From Paenibacillus physcomitrellae (GTDB taxonomy: Bacteria > Bacillota > Bacilli > Paenibacillales > Paenibacillaceae): 64,000 nucleotides of DNA. Below, piece by piece: positions 43,775 to 52,785 of this stretch. The stretch spans positions 744,001 through 808,000 of the forward strand of contig NZ_CP022584.1 of the NCBI RefSeq assembly GCF_002240225.1, written 5' to 3'. Position 1 is the first letter of the stretch, and each line of letters begins with the position of its first letter. Both the position numbers and the translations under genes were made by a program. Below the pieces are notes generated by a model that worked only from the letters and a program-made list of their open reading frames with translations, was not told where the DNA came from and searched no databases.

Positions 43775-43788
43775 GGAATAAATATTCC
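43775..43788. promoter_or_regulatory. GGAAT-N4-ATTCC palindrome, site 6
   Basis: GGAATAAATATTCC, perfect arms, begins six bases after the -10 box. Confidence 0.65.
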
Positions 43789-43827
43789 AAACGAACACAA
43801 ACCTGCATCGTGAAGGAGACATTTAAT

Positions 43828-44038
43828 ATGTATAAAGCCTAGCTGATTACAGGTAGTTCCCGAGGGTTTGGCCGAAGTCTTGCGTAAGCGGTACTTGCTA
43901 ATGGAGATCGTCTCATTGCAACGGCTCGTAATACAGAACAGCTTGCTAATTTGGCGGACCGTTATGGAGACCAAGTTCGCCTCGTAACATTAGATGTGAA
44001 TAAACTTGAACAAGCTGAAGCAGGAATTAATGAACAAT
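43828..44038 (+). pseudogene. SDR gene A, N-terminal piece with two nonsense codons
   Basis: After AAGGAG the ATG reads MYKA-stop-LITGSSRGFGRSLA-stop-AVLANGDRLIATARNTEQ and continues to RLVTLDVNKLEQAEAGI. The SDR coenzyme motif TGSSRGFG is clear, and two stop codons (TAG, TAA) interrupt it. The matching C-terminus is found 480 bases later, at 44522-44677. Confidence 0.85.
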
Positions 44039-44044
44039 GTGAAC

Positions 44045-44461
44045 AATGTGATGAATATAAATTTAAATTCTGTATTCTTTAGTATGAAATACGAAATTCA
44101 GGCTATTTTACGCGCCGGTGGAGGCGCGATTGTCAACGTGGCTTCGGTCTTCTCGTCTAAGGCGCTTCCTCAGCGTGCCGCCTATACGGCAAGCAAGCAC
44201 GGAGTAATCGGACTTTCAAAAACAGCGGCTCATGATTATGCAGATCAAAATATACGCATAAATGTACTAGCACCAGGTGTTATTGAAACACCAATGGTTG
44301 ATGCTGGCGGTGAGGAAGCTGTACACATCGCGAGGTCTATCCCCCTTGGAAGAATGGGTAAGCCAGAGGAAGTGGCTAAAGTAATAGCTATGTTGCTTTC
44401 CGACGATGCTTCTTACATGACAGGAGCGCATGTAGTTGTCGATGGAGGTTTTTTGATTTAA
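44045..44461 (+). pseudogene. SDR gene B, central and C-terminal piece
   Basis: In another frame the sequence runs NVMNINLNSVFFSMKYEI, GGGAIVNVASVFSSKALPQR, the active-site AAYTASKHGVIGLSK, APGVIETPM and ends SYMTGAHVVVDGGFLI. This is the FabG/glucose-dehydrogenase subfamily with intact Ser-Tyr-Lys, but it lacks the N-terminal coenzyme-binding part. It interrupts SDR gene A. A start at 44006 exists but would give a protein without the Rossmann glycine motif. Confidence 0.8.
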
Positions 44462-44521
44462 CTCAAACTAAAATCCAACATCCATTGTTTTCAAACCGGC
44501 ACTTTATTGTTCTGGTTTCAG

Positions 44522-44677
44522 GCTGCACAAGCAATCCTCACCATCGCCAATGAACAAACTCCGCCGCTTCGCTTGCTGCTCGGAAGCGATGCAGTTTTGC
44601 TCGCAAACGCGATGGACAACGGTAAATTAGAAGAATCGAAGCGTTGGGAAAAACTTAGTCGCTCGACAGATTTCTAA
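44522..44677 (+). pseudogene. SDR gene A, C-terminal piece
   Basis: About 51 codons read AAQAILTIANEQTPPLRLLL, GSDAVLLANAMDN and end WEKLSRSTDF. This is the characteristic tail of the SDR subfamily whose N-terminus lies at 43828-44038 (PPLRLLLGSDA, SRSTDF). The two pieces were one gene before the gene B segment replaced the middle. Confidence 0.75.
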
Positions 44678-44779
44678 TTTGAATTACGTCTAAAAATTGA
44701 TGGATTGTATCGGCTCTCGGAGGTGGCTATCCATGCCGCTCTCCGAACAGTCGTGCATATTAAGAAAGTAGGGGTTAAA

Positions 44780-45946
44780 TTGAAAGCAAGTGCTAGAATC
44801 GCATTATTATCAATGGTTGTAACGACTACCTTCGGAACAATGATGGCCGCACCGGCTTTAAAACCACTTGCCGTGGCATTTCCTAATATAGACGCGCTAT
44901 TAATACAGTGGGTCGTTACGATATCTTCCTTATTCATTTTACCGACATTACTTTTGTCAGGTTCGCTTAACAGAAAGTTTAATCGAAAATCAATCTTGAT
45001 TGTGGGTCTTATCTTGTACTTAATCGGCGGCGTCGGACCAGCATTCATGAACTCATTCTCATTTATATTGGCGTGTAGGGCGCTCTTGGGCCTTAGTATA
45101 GGTTTGATATCGCCGACATTCAATTCTTTGATCGCGGAGAATTTTCAAGGAGAAGCGCGTTCTCGCATGAACGGCATTCAAACGTCCATCAATGGGATAG
45201 GTGGGGCTATCTTCCTGTCTATAGGCGGATTCATTGCGGCTCTTGGATGGAGAGACGTCTTCATGACATATTTCTATGCGGTCATCCTATTAATCTTGGT
45301 CATTGCATTCCTTCCTAAATTCCCGCCACTTCAGGTGGAGCAATCCGTTAAGTCTTCCACTAAGCTACCGAAATTTTTCTACGCTGTAGCGATAGCAGGC
45401 GGATTGCATACGATGATGTTTGCACTGCTTCCAACGAACCTTTCGTTATTTATTGCTGATAACGGTATCGGTAGTGTCTCGTCATCCGGCTACTTGATAG
45501 CATTCTCATTAGTCGGAGTATTTATTGGTGGATTATCTATAACGCGGTTAACAAAAGTATTGAAGAAAAGTCTCGTTCCGCTTGAACTGGGATTAATGGC
45601 TGGTGGTTTCCTGATTATCTCTTCGGCGCATGCGGTATGGACAGTCGCCTTGGCGGTATTCATGATTGGCTTGTCCGAAGGTGCGCTATTCCCGCTTTCT
45701 TTCATTAAAACGTCGGAAGTTGTGCCGAAAATGATTTTGACAACAGGGATCTCCTTGTTACTTGCCTGTGTCTACATTTGCCAGTTTCTAAGCCCGCTGT
45801 TCGTACAAGGAGTCGAAGCGCTGCTTCATTCGGATTCCACCCGCGACGTATTCACGGCTGTAGTCGTTGGATTGGCCGTGGTAGCCGTCGGGTTCCTGCT
45901 TTTTTCCCGAAACAAGAAAAGAGCAACAACCTCATACGTATCATAA
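44780..45946 (+). CDS. MFS transporter
   Basis: The 388-residue protein has about twelve membrane helices and the MFS loop motif SGSLNRKFNRKSILIVG between helices 2 and 3, followed by RALLGLSIGLISPT and NSLIAENFQGEARSRMNG. This points to the drug/sugar exporter (DHA1-like) branch. I place the start at TTG 44780 after AGGGG; a longer frame from 44705 lacks a ribosome site and would add a polar extension. Followed after 22 bases by the second ALDH, so the two are probably co-transcribed and the transporter may handle the ALDH substrate or product. Confidence 0.82.
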   Translation: MKASARIALLSMVVTTTFGTMMAAPALKPLAVAFPNIDALLIQWVVTISSLFILPTLLLSGSLNRKFNRKSILIVGLILYLIGGVGPAFMNSFSFILACRALLGLSIGLISPTFNSLIAENFQGEARSRMNGIQTSINGIGGAIFLSIGGFIAALGWRDVFMTYFYAVILLILVIAFLPKFPPLQVEQSVKSSTKLPKFFYAVAIAGGLHTMMFALLPTNLSLFIADNGIGSVSSSGYLIAFSLVGVFIGGLSITRLTKVLKKSLVPLELGLMAGGFLIISSAHAVWTVALAVFMIGLSEGALFPLSFIKTSEVVPKMILTTGISLLLACVYICQFLSPLFVQGVEALLHSDSTRDVFTAVVVGLAVVAVGFLLFSRNKKRATTSYVS

Positions 45947-45968
45947 AAACTATTAGGCGGTGCTAATT

Positions 45969-47399
45969 ATGAGAAACATTGACAAAATTTATATTAACGG
46001 TGAATTTGTAACCCCTCGCGGAACGGAACGTCAGGAATTGGTGAACCCAACGACTAGAGAGGTTTTCGGATCTTTGGCGCTTGGTAACGAGGAAGATGCT
46101 AAGATTGCGATCGCGGCGGCGAAAGCGGCGTTTCCGGCTTTCTCGAAGACGTCGGTACAAGAAAGAGCAGATATGCTACAACGTTTGAACGATGCGATTT
46201 TGGCTAGAATTGACGAACTTGCTGAAGCTAACATCCTCGAATATGGTGCCCCTAGAATGCTTTCCGTTCCGCGCGTGCAATTGGCTGCGATGAATTTGAT
46301 GATCAGTAAAGAGGCACTCAAAGAATTCGAATTCGTTCATTATATCGGGAAAGCCAAAGTCGTTTCCGAGCCAGTTGGCGTTATGGGGATCATCACGCCT
46401 TGGAACGCAACCTATTCGCAAATTACGGCTAAGCTGGGAGCCGCCATTGCTGCAGGATGCACCGTCGTTATTAAACCGAGCGAGATGAGCGGCTTGCAAA
46501 CACAATTGCTGACTGAATGCTTCGATGCAGCTGGCATTCCAGCCGGAGTCATTAACGTCGTTAATGGACTTGGTGCAACAGTTGGAGCGGAGCTGACTAG
46601 CAATAAGGATATTGCGATGATCAACTTCACAGGCTCAACACGAGTCGGCAAAGAAATCCGCAGAGCTACGGTAGATTCGATGAAAAGAGTGACGTTGGAA
46701 CTTGGCGGCAAATCGCCGTATATCGTGCTCGACGACGCAGATTTCTCCAAAGCGATTCCCGCGGCGGTAAAATCATGCTATTCGAATAACGGTCAGGCTT
46801 GCGTAGCCGGCACAAGATTGTTCGTTCCCGAACATCGCTTGGAAGAAGTGAAACAGCTGGCACGCGCAACGGTCGAATCGATGAAAGTTGGCTTGCCGAC
46901 TGAAGCGGATACTGTGCTTGGACCGATTGTATCGGAGAAGCAATATAATCAAGTTCAACACTATATTAATGTCGGCATCCAAGAAGGAGCAGAACTCGTT
47001 ATTGGTGGTGTCGGCCATCCAGAGGGACTTGAGCAAGGAAACTTCGTAAAACCGACGGTATTCGCTAGCGTTACGGAAGACATGACGATCGCAAATGAAG
47101 AAATTTTCGGACCTGTTCTTTCAATTCTGACGTTCAAAACTGTGGAAGAAGCCGTTGAAATGGCCAACAACACGGATTATGGCTTGGGTGCTTATATTAG
47201 CTCTGGTAACCTTGAGAAAGCGAACGAGCTTGCATCCTTGATTCAAGCTGGTTCGGTGCTCATTAACGGCGCGGGCTTCGAAATGAAAGCTCCATTCGGC
47301 GGCTTCAAGCATTCAGGTATCGGTCGTGAATATGGCGTACACGGCATGAAAGATTGCCTAGAGACAAAGACAATAACTGGATTTGACTTACCGATGTAA
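45969..47399 (+). CDS. NAD(P)-dependent aldehyde dehydrogenase
   Basis: The 476-residue ALDH has IITPWNATYSQITAKLG, KPSEMSGLQT, FTGSTRVGKEI, the general base Glu244 in LELGGKSPYI, catalytic Cys278 in NNGQACVAGTR, and EEIFGPVLSIL. It is clearly distinct from the ALDH at 41983. ATG 45969 follows AGGCGGTG; GTG 45960 overlaps that site. It lies directly behind the MFS gene. Substrate unknown. Confidence 0.9.
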   Translation: MRNIDKIYINGEFVTPRGTERQELVNPTTREVFGSLALGNEEDAKIAIAAAKAAFPAFSKTSVQERADMLQRLNDAILARIDELAEANILEYGAPRMLSVPRVQLAAMNLMISKEALKEFEFVHYIGKAKVVSEPVGVMGIITPWNATYSQITAKLGAAIAAGCTVVIKPSEMSGLQTQLLTECFDAAGIPAGVINVVNGLGATVGAELTSNKDIAMINFTGSTRVGKEIRRATVDSMKRVTLELGGKSPYIVLDDADFSKAIPAAVKSCYSNNGQACVAGTRLFVPEHRLEEVKQLARATVESMKVGLPTEADTVLGPIVSEKQYNQVQHYINVGIQEGAELVIGGVGHPEGLEQGNFVKPTVFASVTEDMTIANEEIFGPVLSILTFKTVEEAVEMANNTDYGLGAYISSGNLEKANELASLIQAGSVLINGAGFEMKAPFGGFKHSGIGREYGVHGMKDCLETKTITGFDLPM

Positions 47400-47431
47400 T
47401 ATCAATTAGCTAATTGGCACTTGCTATGATG

Positions 47432-47501
47432 ATCCCCTTCAAGAATAAACTCAACCAAACTATCCTGTTACGATGGGGTTCGAGTGAGTCTTGGAGGGGA
47501 T
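47432..47501. terminator. Long imperfect hairpin after the second ALDH
   Basis: Arms 47432-47456 and 47477-47501 (ATCCCCTtCAAGA and TCTTGgAGGGGAT at their bases) pair over about 25 bases with a few mismatches, followed by GTTTTTA. It works as a terminator in form; the length also suits a miniature-element or IS scar. Confidence 0.5.
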
Positions 47502-47627
47502 GTTTTTATGGCTAATGGCTTAAAAAGAAAGGTCGAGGCGAGATGAGATGTCAATTCGTAAGTTAAGAACAGGATAAGATTTGAGTTTTTATCATAAAGA
47601 AGAAGAACCTGACTCATAATAAAATGA

Positions 47628-48971
47628 TTTTATACAACATACAAAATCGAAAGTTGGGAAGCCGCTTTAGACATTGCCATCTTAATCTTGCTGTTGTTAA
47701 TCTTAATTGGCGTTTCAAACGTCGTACATCGGTTCGTTCCGGTTCTACCTGTGCCATTAATACAAATCGCAATCGGCCTCGTATTCTTCACTGTCTTTAT
47801 CGTAGGTTATACCGTTAATTGGCTTATTCCATCAATTCCACTCGCCGTAGCATTCGGGTTGGCCGCTATCTTGTCGCCAACTGATACATTAGCGGTGACC
47901 TCATTATCTAGACGTATTAATTTACCAAACAGCCTAAAAAACGTACTTGAAGGGGAGGCGTTGATGAATGATGCTTCCAGTCTCGTCGCTTTTAAATATT
48001 CCATGGTAGCGATGGTAACTGGCTATTTCTCTTTGGCGCAAAGCAAGTGTGAGCTTTTTTGTCATTTCTATTGGTGGATTTTTAGTTGGCGCGGCTATCG
48101 CATTATTAATTACAGGTGTTCGGCAGATGCTTCGCCAGAGCGGGCTTGAGGATGAGACACTGCATATGTTGCTGCAAATCTTAACACCTTTTATTATTTA
48201 TCTGATTGCCGAGCATCTAGGCGTATCAGGCATTCTCGCGGCAGTTGCAGGTGGACTTGTTCATGCAATAGAGAAAGAACGAATTGCCATATCGATGCCA
48301 GGCTTGAAAAGAGCTTCTGACCCCACGTGGTCCGTCCTTATGTTTTACTACTCTTCATTTCAAAGTTTTTTTACCATCGCAAGCGCTATAATTATTTACG
48401 GTGTTCTTCTTTTACTGAGATTTGTATGGTCGTTAGCATATTCCCTAGTAAGGAAATGGCTGGCTAAAGGGTTGCCTAGCTTTCGCACGCTCGCTTTGTC
48501 AACGATATCAGGGGCGGACAGTGCCGTTACTCTCGCTGGAGCATTTTCTACACAAGGAGAAGAAATCAAAGTTCGAATTCAAGCTCTAAACATTGAGCGC
48601 AATCATATTCTCGCCCGAATGGAAGTCGGAGCGATCACGAAAGAACAAGCTAATATTTATTATAGAATGCTCGACAATTTGGAACGCACGTTAACCACTC
48701 AAACGTCATTTGTTAAATGGCTAGTATTGATATGTAAGCAGTTGCTTCAGCAATTCAAAATGTTTTTGCACTAGGTATACAACGAAAAGACGAGAACTTT
48801 GTCCAACATAGAAGGGAGCCTCACTGGATTGCTGTGCAAGCCGAACGTGAAGCCGTTCAAACGTTATATGAAAAAGGGGAAATTAACCGCGAATATCGTC
48901 TTTTTTTACGAAGAATGATCCGTAATCGTGAATCGACACTGTACGAAATCGAGGAGTTAAGTTTACAATAA
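47628..48971 (+). pseudogene. CPA1 Na+/H+ antiporter, several deletions and frameshifts
   Basis: Pieces in order: [20 protein letters not shown] to VPLIQIA, joined directly to [20 protein letters not shown] and [20 protein letters not shown]; then, after a frameshift near 48040, [40 protein letters not shown] and GADSAVTLAGAFS; then a soluble tail QGEEIKVRIQALNIERNHIL, broken again near 48774, ending REYRLFLRRMIRNRESTLYE and TAA. Compared with intact YjcE/NhaP proteins, a block after helix 1 and blocks around GADSAVTLAGA are missing. It cannot be functional. Confidence 0.82.
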
Positions 48972-48992
48972 AGTTTAAGAGGTGGGGGATAT

Positions 48993-49556
48993 ATGAGTAA
49001 AAAACAAGACATTATGACGGCCACACTTGACTTAATTCACGAAGAGGGCCTGCAGTCTGTTACATTTTCCAAATTATTCAAGCGTGCGAATGTCGGATCA
49101 GGCACGATCTATAACTACTTCTCAAACAAAGAGGATTTAGTGAATGAGGTATACAGAGATTCGCGCTCAAAAATGGGGGAGTACCTTATACAAGGTTACG
49201 ACGCGAATGCAAGCTTGTACGAACGATTTAAGTGCCTTCAGATGAATCGGTTGGAATTCGGCATGCATTTTCCGAAAAAATTTTTATTTATCGACAGTTA
49301 TTCTTTTTCGCCATATATATCTCCTGAGCTGCGTAATCTGGATGATGAATATAATTCCAGTAAAATTGTTCAGGATTTGATCATTGATGGCCAAAGGAAT
49401 GGGATAATCAAAGAGATGGATTCACATCTTTGCCACCAGTTGCTTCACGGTATCATTTCTTCGATTTTGAAAGGTTACTTTGTAAATAAATACCCTTTAA
49501 ACGAATTGCAAATTCAACAAATAATCGAAGCATCATGGAAAGCAATATTGGTTTAA
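48993..49556 (+). CDS. TetR-family repressor
   Basis: The 187-residue protein has a TetR helix-turn-helix (MTATLDLIHEEGLQSVTFSK, NVGSGTIYNYFSNKEDLVNE) and an all-helical ligand domain. ATG follows GGTGGGGGA. It is the only regulator inside the ALDH/MFS/ABM cluster, so it is the best candidate for binding the GGAAT-N4-ATTCC palindromes, although none lies at its own start. Confidence 0.85.
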   Translation: MSKKQDIMTATLDLIHEEGLQSVTFSKLFKRANVGSGTIYNYFSNKEDLVNEVYRDSRSKMGEYLIQGYDANASLYERFKCLQMNRLEFGMHFPKKFLFIDSYSFSPYISPELRNLDDEYNSSKIVQDLIIDGQRNGIIKEMDSHLCHQLLHGIISSILKGYFVNKYPLNELQIQQIIEASWKAILV

Positions 49557-49686
49557 TGAGGAGACTGTTGTGCGTATTCGTGCACATTCTTTTTCGACTT
49601 CAGTGGTAGTTATAAACTTTTCCATGAATGTTTTGAGTTATTTGGGATCAACCTATATTATCTTTTTCAATTGAGGAGTGAAAATC

Positions 49687-50016
49687 GTGACAAAAATTAA
49701 TGCAAATGAATCGATTCTGACATTTATTAATGTATTTAAAGTAGAACCAGAAAACCAACAGCGTGTCGTCGAATTGCTGACTGAGGCAACAGATAGTTCT
49801 GTTAAATACGCTCCTGGATTTATTTCTTGTGCTTTACACAAAAGCACTGATGGAACTAAAGTAACGATGTACGCACAATGGAAAGATTTGGATCATTACC
49901 AAGCGATGCGTGACGATCCAAGGCCATTGCCATTCTTCAAAGAAGCTTTGACAATAGCAACATTCGATTCAGGCATGTATGAGGTTGTGAAAACGTTCGA
50001 ATATACAGAAGCATAA
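49687..50016 (+). CDS. ABM-fold (antibiotic biosynthesis monooxygenase-like) protein
   Basis: The 109-residue protein is a ferredoxin-like ABM-domain protein: LTFINVFKVEPENQQRVVEL, GFISCALHKSTDGTKVTMYA and QWKDLDHYQAM are typical. Members are cofactor-free quinol monooxygenases (YgiN-like) or haem-degrading enzymes. GTG 49687 lies eight bases after GAGGAG; an earlier GTG overlaps that site. It sits beside the N-terminus of a broken quinone reductase gene, a combination often seen for quinone detoxification. Confidence 0.8.
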   Translation: MTKINANESILTFINVFKVEPENQQRVVELLTEATDSSVKYAPGFISCALHKSTDGTKVTMYAQWKDLDHYQAMRDDPRPLPFFKEALTIATFDSGMYEVVKTFEYTEA

Positions 50017-50155
50017 TAGTAACCTGTCTGAGTAGTAACGTATTCCGTTAATGCTCCACCATCAACAGCACTATCTTTTATTTTTTATCTGTAAAACACG
50101 TTAAAATTAGTTAAAGGTTTAGAAATTATATAGAAAGGAGGTAGATTAACTTCTT

Positions 50156-50203
50156 ATGAGGAAATCGCTCGTTATTGTCGCTCATCCAAATCTAGACAAC
50201 TAA
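50156..50203 (+). pseudogene. NAD(P)H quinone oxidoreductase N-terminal stub
   Basis: After a strong AAAGGAGG the ATG reads MRKSLVIVAHPNLDN and then TAA. This is the opening of flavodoxin-fold quinone reductases (KxLVIVAHPN). The rest of the gene is gone. Confidence 0.65.
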
Positions 50204-50362
50204 CATATGTACAAAATACGAGTTTTGTGAAAAAGTAGTACCGGATAAGAAAGGCCAAAGCTTCAAACTGGCCAAATTCGTACTTTTGCACCTTATTCTT
50301 ATAACTCCAAATAACTCAGATAACTTCAAGCATTTATTCCTGGTTATAACCACTGTTTTGAA

Positions 50363-50402
50363 CTTTTTAAATCTGTGCAATTCTTTTTAAATCTGTGCAA
50401 TT
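50363..50402 (+). repeat. Perfect 20-base tandem duplication
   Basis: CTTTTTAAATCTGTGCAATT occurs twice in a row. On the minus strand 50401-50580 has an open frame without a start (KLKVAVNRTKQPDSKAIIKG, ending LRDYYER) that I cannot identify. 50581-50955 shows only remnants. Confidence 0.7.
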
Positions 50403-50955
50403 ATCGTTCATAATAATCACGCAATCCACACATCATTACATTATTAATAATCGAATAATTGTTTTGAATCCAATTGGCTTTGTTGATCTTATTAACAAAC
50501 CCCTTGATTATTGCTTTGGAATCAGGTTGTTTGGTTCGATTCACAGCGACTTTCAATTTAGAACTGTTCCGTGAACTTTAAAGCGTTCTTCATCCTTGAA
50601 TTTATTTTTTGCATTTTGATTTCTTGCATTCTTGCATTGTTGTAATCTGCTCCCACATTTAATGAAAACGTTTACTAAAACTGTTCCTATCAAATCCAGC
50701 CTGGCCCATTCCAATCACATTCAATCCATGATCCCTCAGAACCGAATTGCCGAATTGACCTGATGAAGCTTGCTCCCTACAACGGAACAACGGAAGCCTA
50801 CCACCAGATCCTGGTGTTTCTGCTGCTCGTGATCCCCTGCTCTGTAACAGAATAAAAATCCGCCTCCTTTCCTGTCTCCCTGCGCTTTTGATCAGCACCA
50901 GCACTTGTATTGACAATGGCAATAACACCTTGTATTGAGAGACGCCTCCTCCTAT

Positions 50956-51495
50956 TTAAGCCCTGGAACGGGCCAGCAAATACAGAAAATACGGCGCACC
51001 GATGATGGCGACGATGATCCCCGCCGGAATCTCTGAAGGCTGAAGAATCAATCGGCCCAGCATGTCGGCAACAATGACCATCAGTGAGCCCATAAACGCG
51101 GAAGCCGGAAGCAGCATTTGATGTTTGACGCCAACCAGCCTTCTTGCTGCATGGGGCCCGATCAGCCCAACGAATCCGATGCCTCCGCTGACCGCTACAC
51201 AGGACCCGGCCAGGCCGACTGCGGCCGCCAGCAGTACGACTTGCTCTCTGGAGACCTTGGCTCCAAGGCCGGTCGCCGTCATTTCGCCCAGGTTAAGCAC
51301 GTTCATCGTTCTCGCTTTATAGAAGACAAACGGAAGCAGGATTATAATAAACGGCAGCAAGGCCAGCACGAATTTCCAATTGGTGCCCCAGATGCTGCCT
51401 GCCATCCAGGTGGCGACAAATTGATATTGTTCTGGACTGATCCGCAGCGTGATGACGATCATTACTGGAGTAATCGGGGGAGATGATTCCGTTAT
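50956..51495 (-). pseudogene. FecCD-type siderophore ABC permease, N-terminally truncated
   Basis: The frame encodes the C-terminal half of a FecCD permease: WMAGSIWGTNWKFVLALLPF, NLGEMTATGLGAKVSREQVV, GIGFVGLIGPHAARRLVG and PSEIPAGIIVAIIGAPYFLY. The first half, about 160 residues, is missing, and the break lies only some 20 bases from the end of the old yellow enzyme gene. It should be non-functional. Confidence 0.85.
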
Positions 51496-51514
51496 TTACC
51501 TGTAAAAGCCTCCA

Positions 51515-52750
51515 TTAAGCTCGCCGCTTTCCGAAGGCTCCTCTACCATTCTTATAAAAGCTTCGAAGGATAGATAACCAGACGTTATAACCTGGGACAG
51601 GCGGCTTTGCCCTGCTTATCCGTGCTAATTGATATTCGTACCAGCCCAATTCGAGCAGCGAAGACAACTGTTTGTCTACCCAACCCACGCCTGTCTGAAT
51701 GGGTGAGATTTTAACCGTTTCATACCGTCCTTCATATATACGATTCGGTAGGTCGGGAACGAGAGCAAACGGCTTGGCCATGCCAACCATATCGACGTCT
51801 CCGCCGGAGATTGCTTCGGTCATTCCTGCTTCAGAGCGAAAACCGCCCGTAACGACTAAAGGAGTAGAGACTAGCTTTCTTGCTTTTTGAGCATATTCCA
51901 AAAAATAAGCCTCTCGTTCTTTTGTGCTTCTTTTCACATTGTTTCCCATCATCTTGGGGTTTTCATAGTTTCCGCCGGATATTTCGATTAAATCTACTCC
52001 CGCCTCGGCCATTTGCTTGAGAACGACCATAGATTCCTCTTCCGTAAAACCGCCTCTTTGGAAATCTGCTGAGTTTAGTTTGAGTCCAACAGGATAATGA
52101 CCGCCTACCTGCTTTCGGATTTCGTAATATACTTCCAGCAGAAATTTCATCCGGTTAGCTAGGCTCCCGCCCCATTCATCGGTCCGCTGATTATGATGAG
52201 GGGATAAAAATTGATTGATCAGATAACCATGTGCACCATGGATTTGAACGCCTGTAAAACCGGCTTTTTTAGCGATCCTTGCCGCATTCCCGAAACGATT
52301 AATCAGATCTCGAATTTCTACTGCCGTTAGGGCTCGAGGAGGATTAAAATAATTGCCAACCCCGCCGGAGAGCGGGATTTCACTCGGAGCTACAGGCTCT
52401 CGGCTCAAATTTTTAGGAGACTGCTTGCCGGGATGATTTAACTGCATCCAGAGGTGAGTTCCATTTTGTGTTCCTGCTTTTGCCCACCTCATCAGCAGGT
52501 TCATATCGCGTTCGTCTTCAATGGCCACATTACCAGGTTCTCCAAGCGCCCGCCTGTCAATCATAACGTTCCCTGTCATGACAATCCCCGCACCTCCTTT
52601 AGCCCATGTTTCATATAACGTCATAAACCGAGGGTTAGGACTACCGCTTGCCGTCGCCAAAGTTTCACTGATAGCTGACTTAAACAAACGATTTTTGATG
52701 ATGACTCCGTTTGGAAGTTCTAATGGATTAAATAAGATAGAATGTGCCAC
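51515..52750 (-). CDS. NADH:flavin oxidoreductase (old yellow enzyme family)
   Basis: The 411-residue FMN protein has an OYE barrel: LFNPLELPNGVIIKNRLFKS, WMQLNHPGKQSPKN, the FMN/substrate motif GVQIHGAHGYLINQFLSP and HHNQRTDEWGGSLANRMKFL. It reduces activated alkenes or similar compounds with NAD(P)H. I choose GTG 52750, seven bases after GGAGAG; an upstream ATG overlaps the site. It follows the ArsR gene by some 35 bases on the same strand, so they form an operon that ArsR probably controls. Confidence 0.88.
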   Translation of the reverse strand: MAHSILFNPLELPNGVIIKNRLFKSAISETLATASGSPNPRFMTLYETWAKGGAGIVMTGNVMIDRRALGEPGNVAIEDERDMNLLMRWAKAGTQNGTHLWMQLNHPGKQSPKNLSREPVAPSEIPLSGGVGNYFNPPRALTAVEIRDLINRFGNAARIAKKAGFTGVQIHGAHGYLINQFLSPHHNQRTDEWGGSLANRMKFLLEVYYEIRKQVGGHYPVGLKLNSADFQRGGFTEEESMVVLKQMAEAGVDLIEISGGNYENPKMMGNNVKRSTKEREAYFLEYAQKARKLVSTPLVVTGGFRSEAGMTEAISGGDVDMVGMAKPFALVPDLPNRIYEGRYETVKISPIQTGVGWVDKQLSSLLELGWYEYQLARISRAKPPVPGYNVWLSILRSFYKNGRGAFGKRRA

Positions 52751-52785
52751 ATTTGATCTCTCCTTCATTCATTTATGAGAACTGC

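Noticed and set aside
43625-43813. 62-residue open frame with a membrane-like stretch
   Set aside because: It has no ribosome site and contains the promoter and two operator palindromes of the SDR gene, so it is very unlikely to be coding.
50659-50928. 89-residue minus-strand open frame
   Set aside because: It is Arg/Ser-rich with no family motif, lies in a run of remnants and has no good ribosome site.
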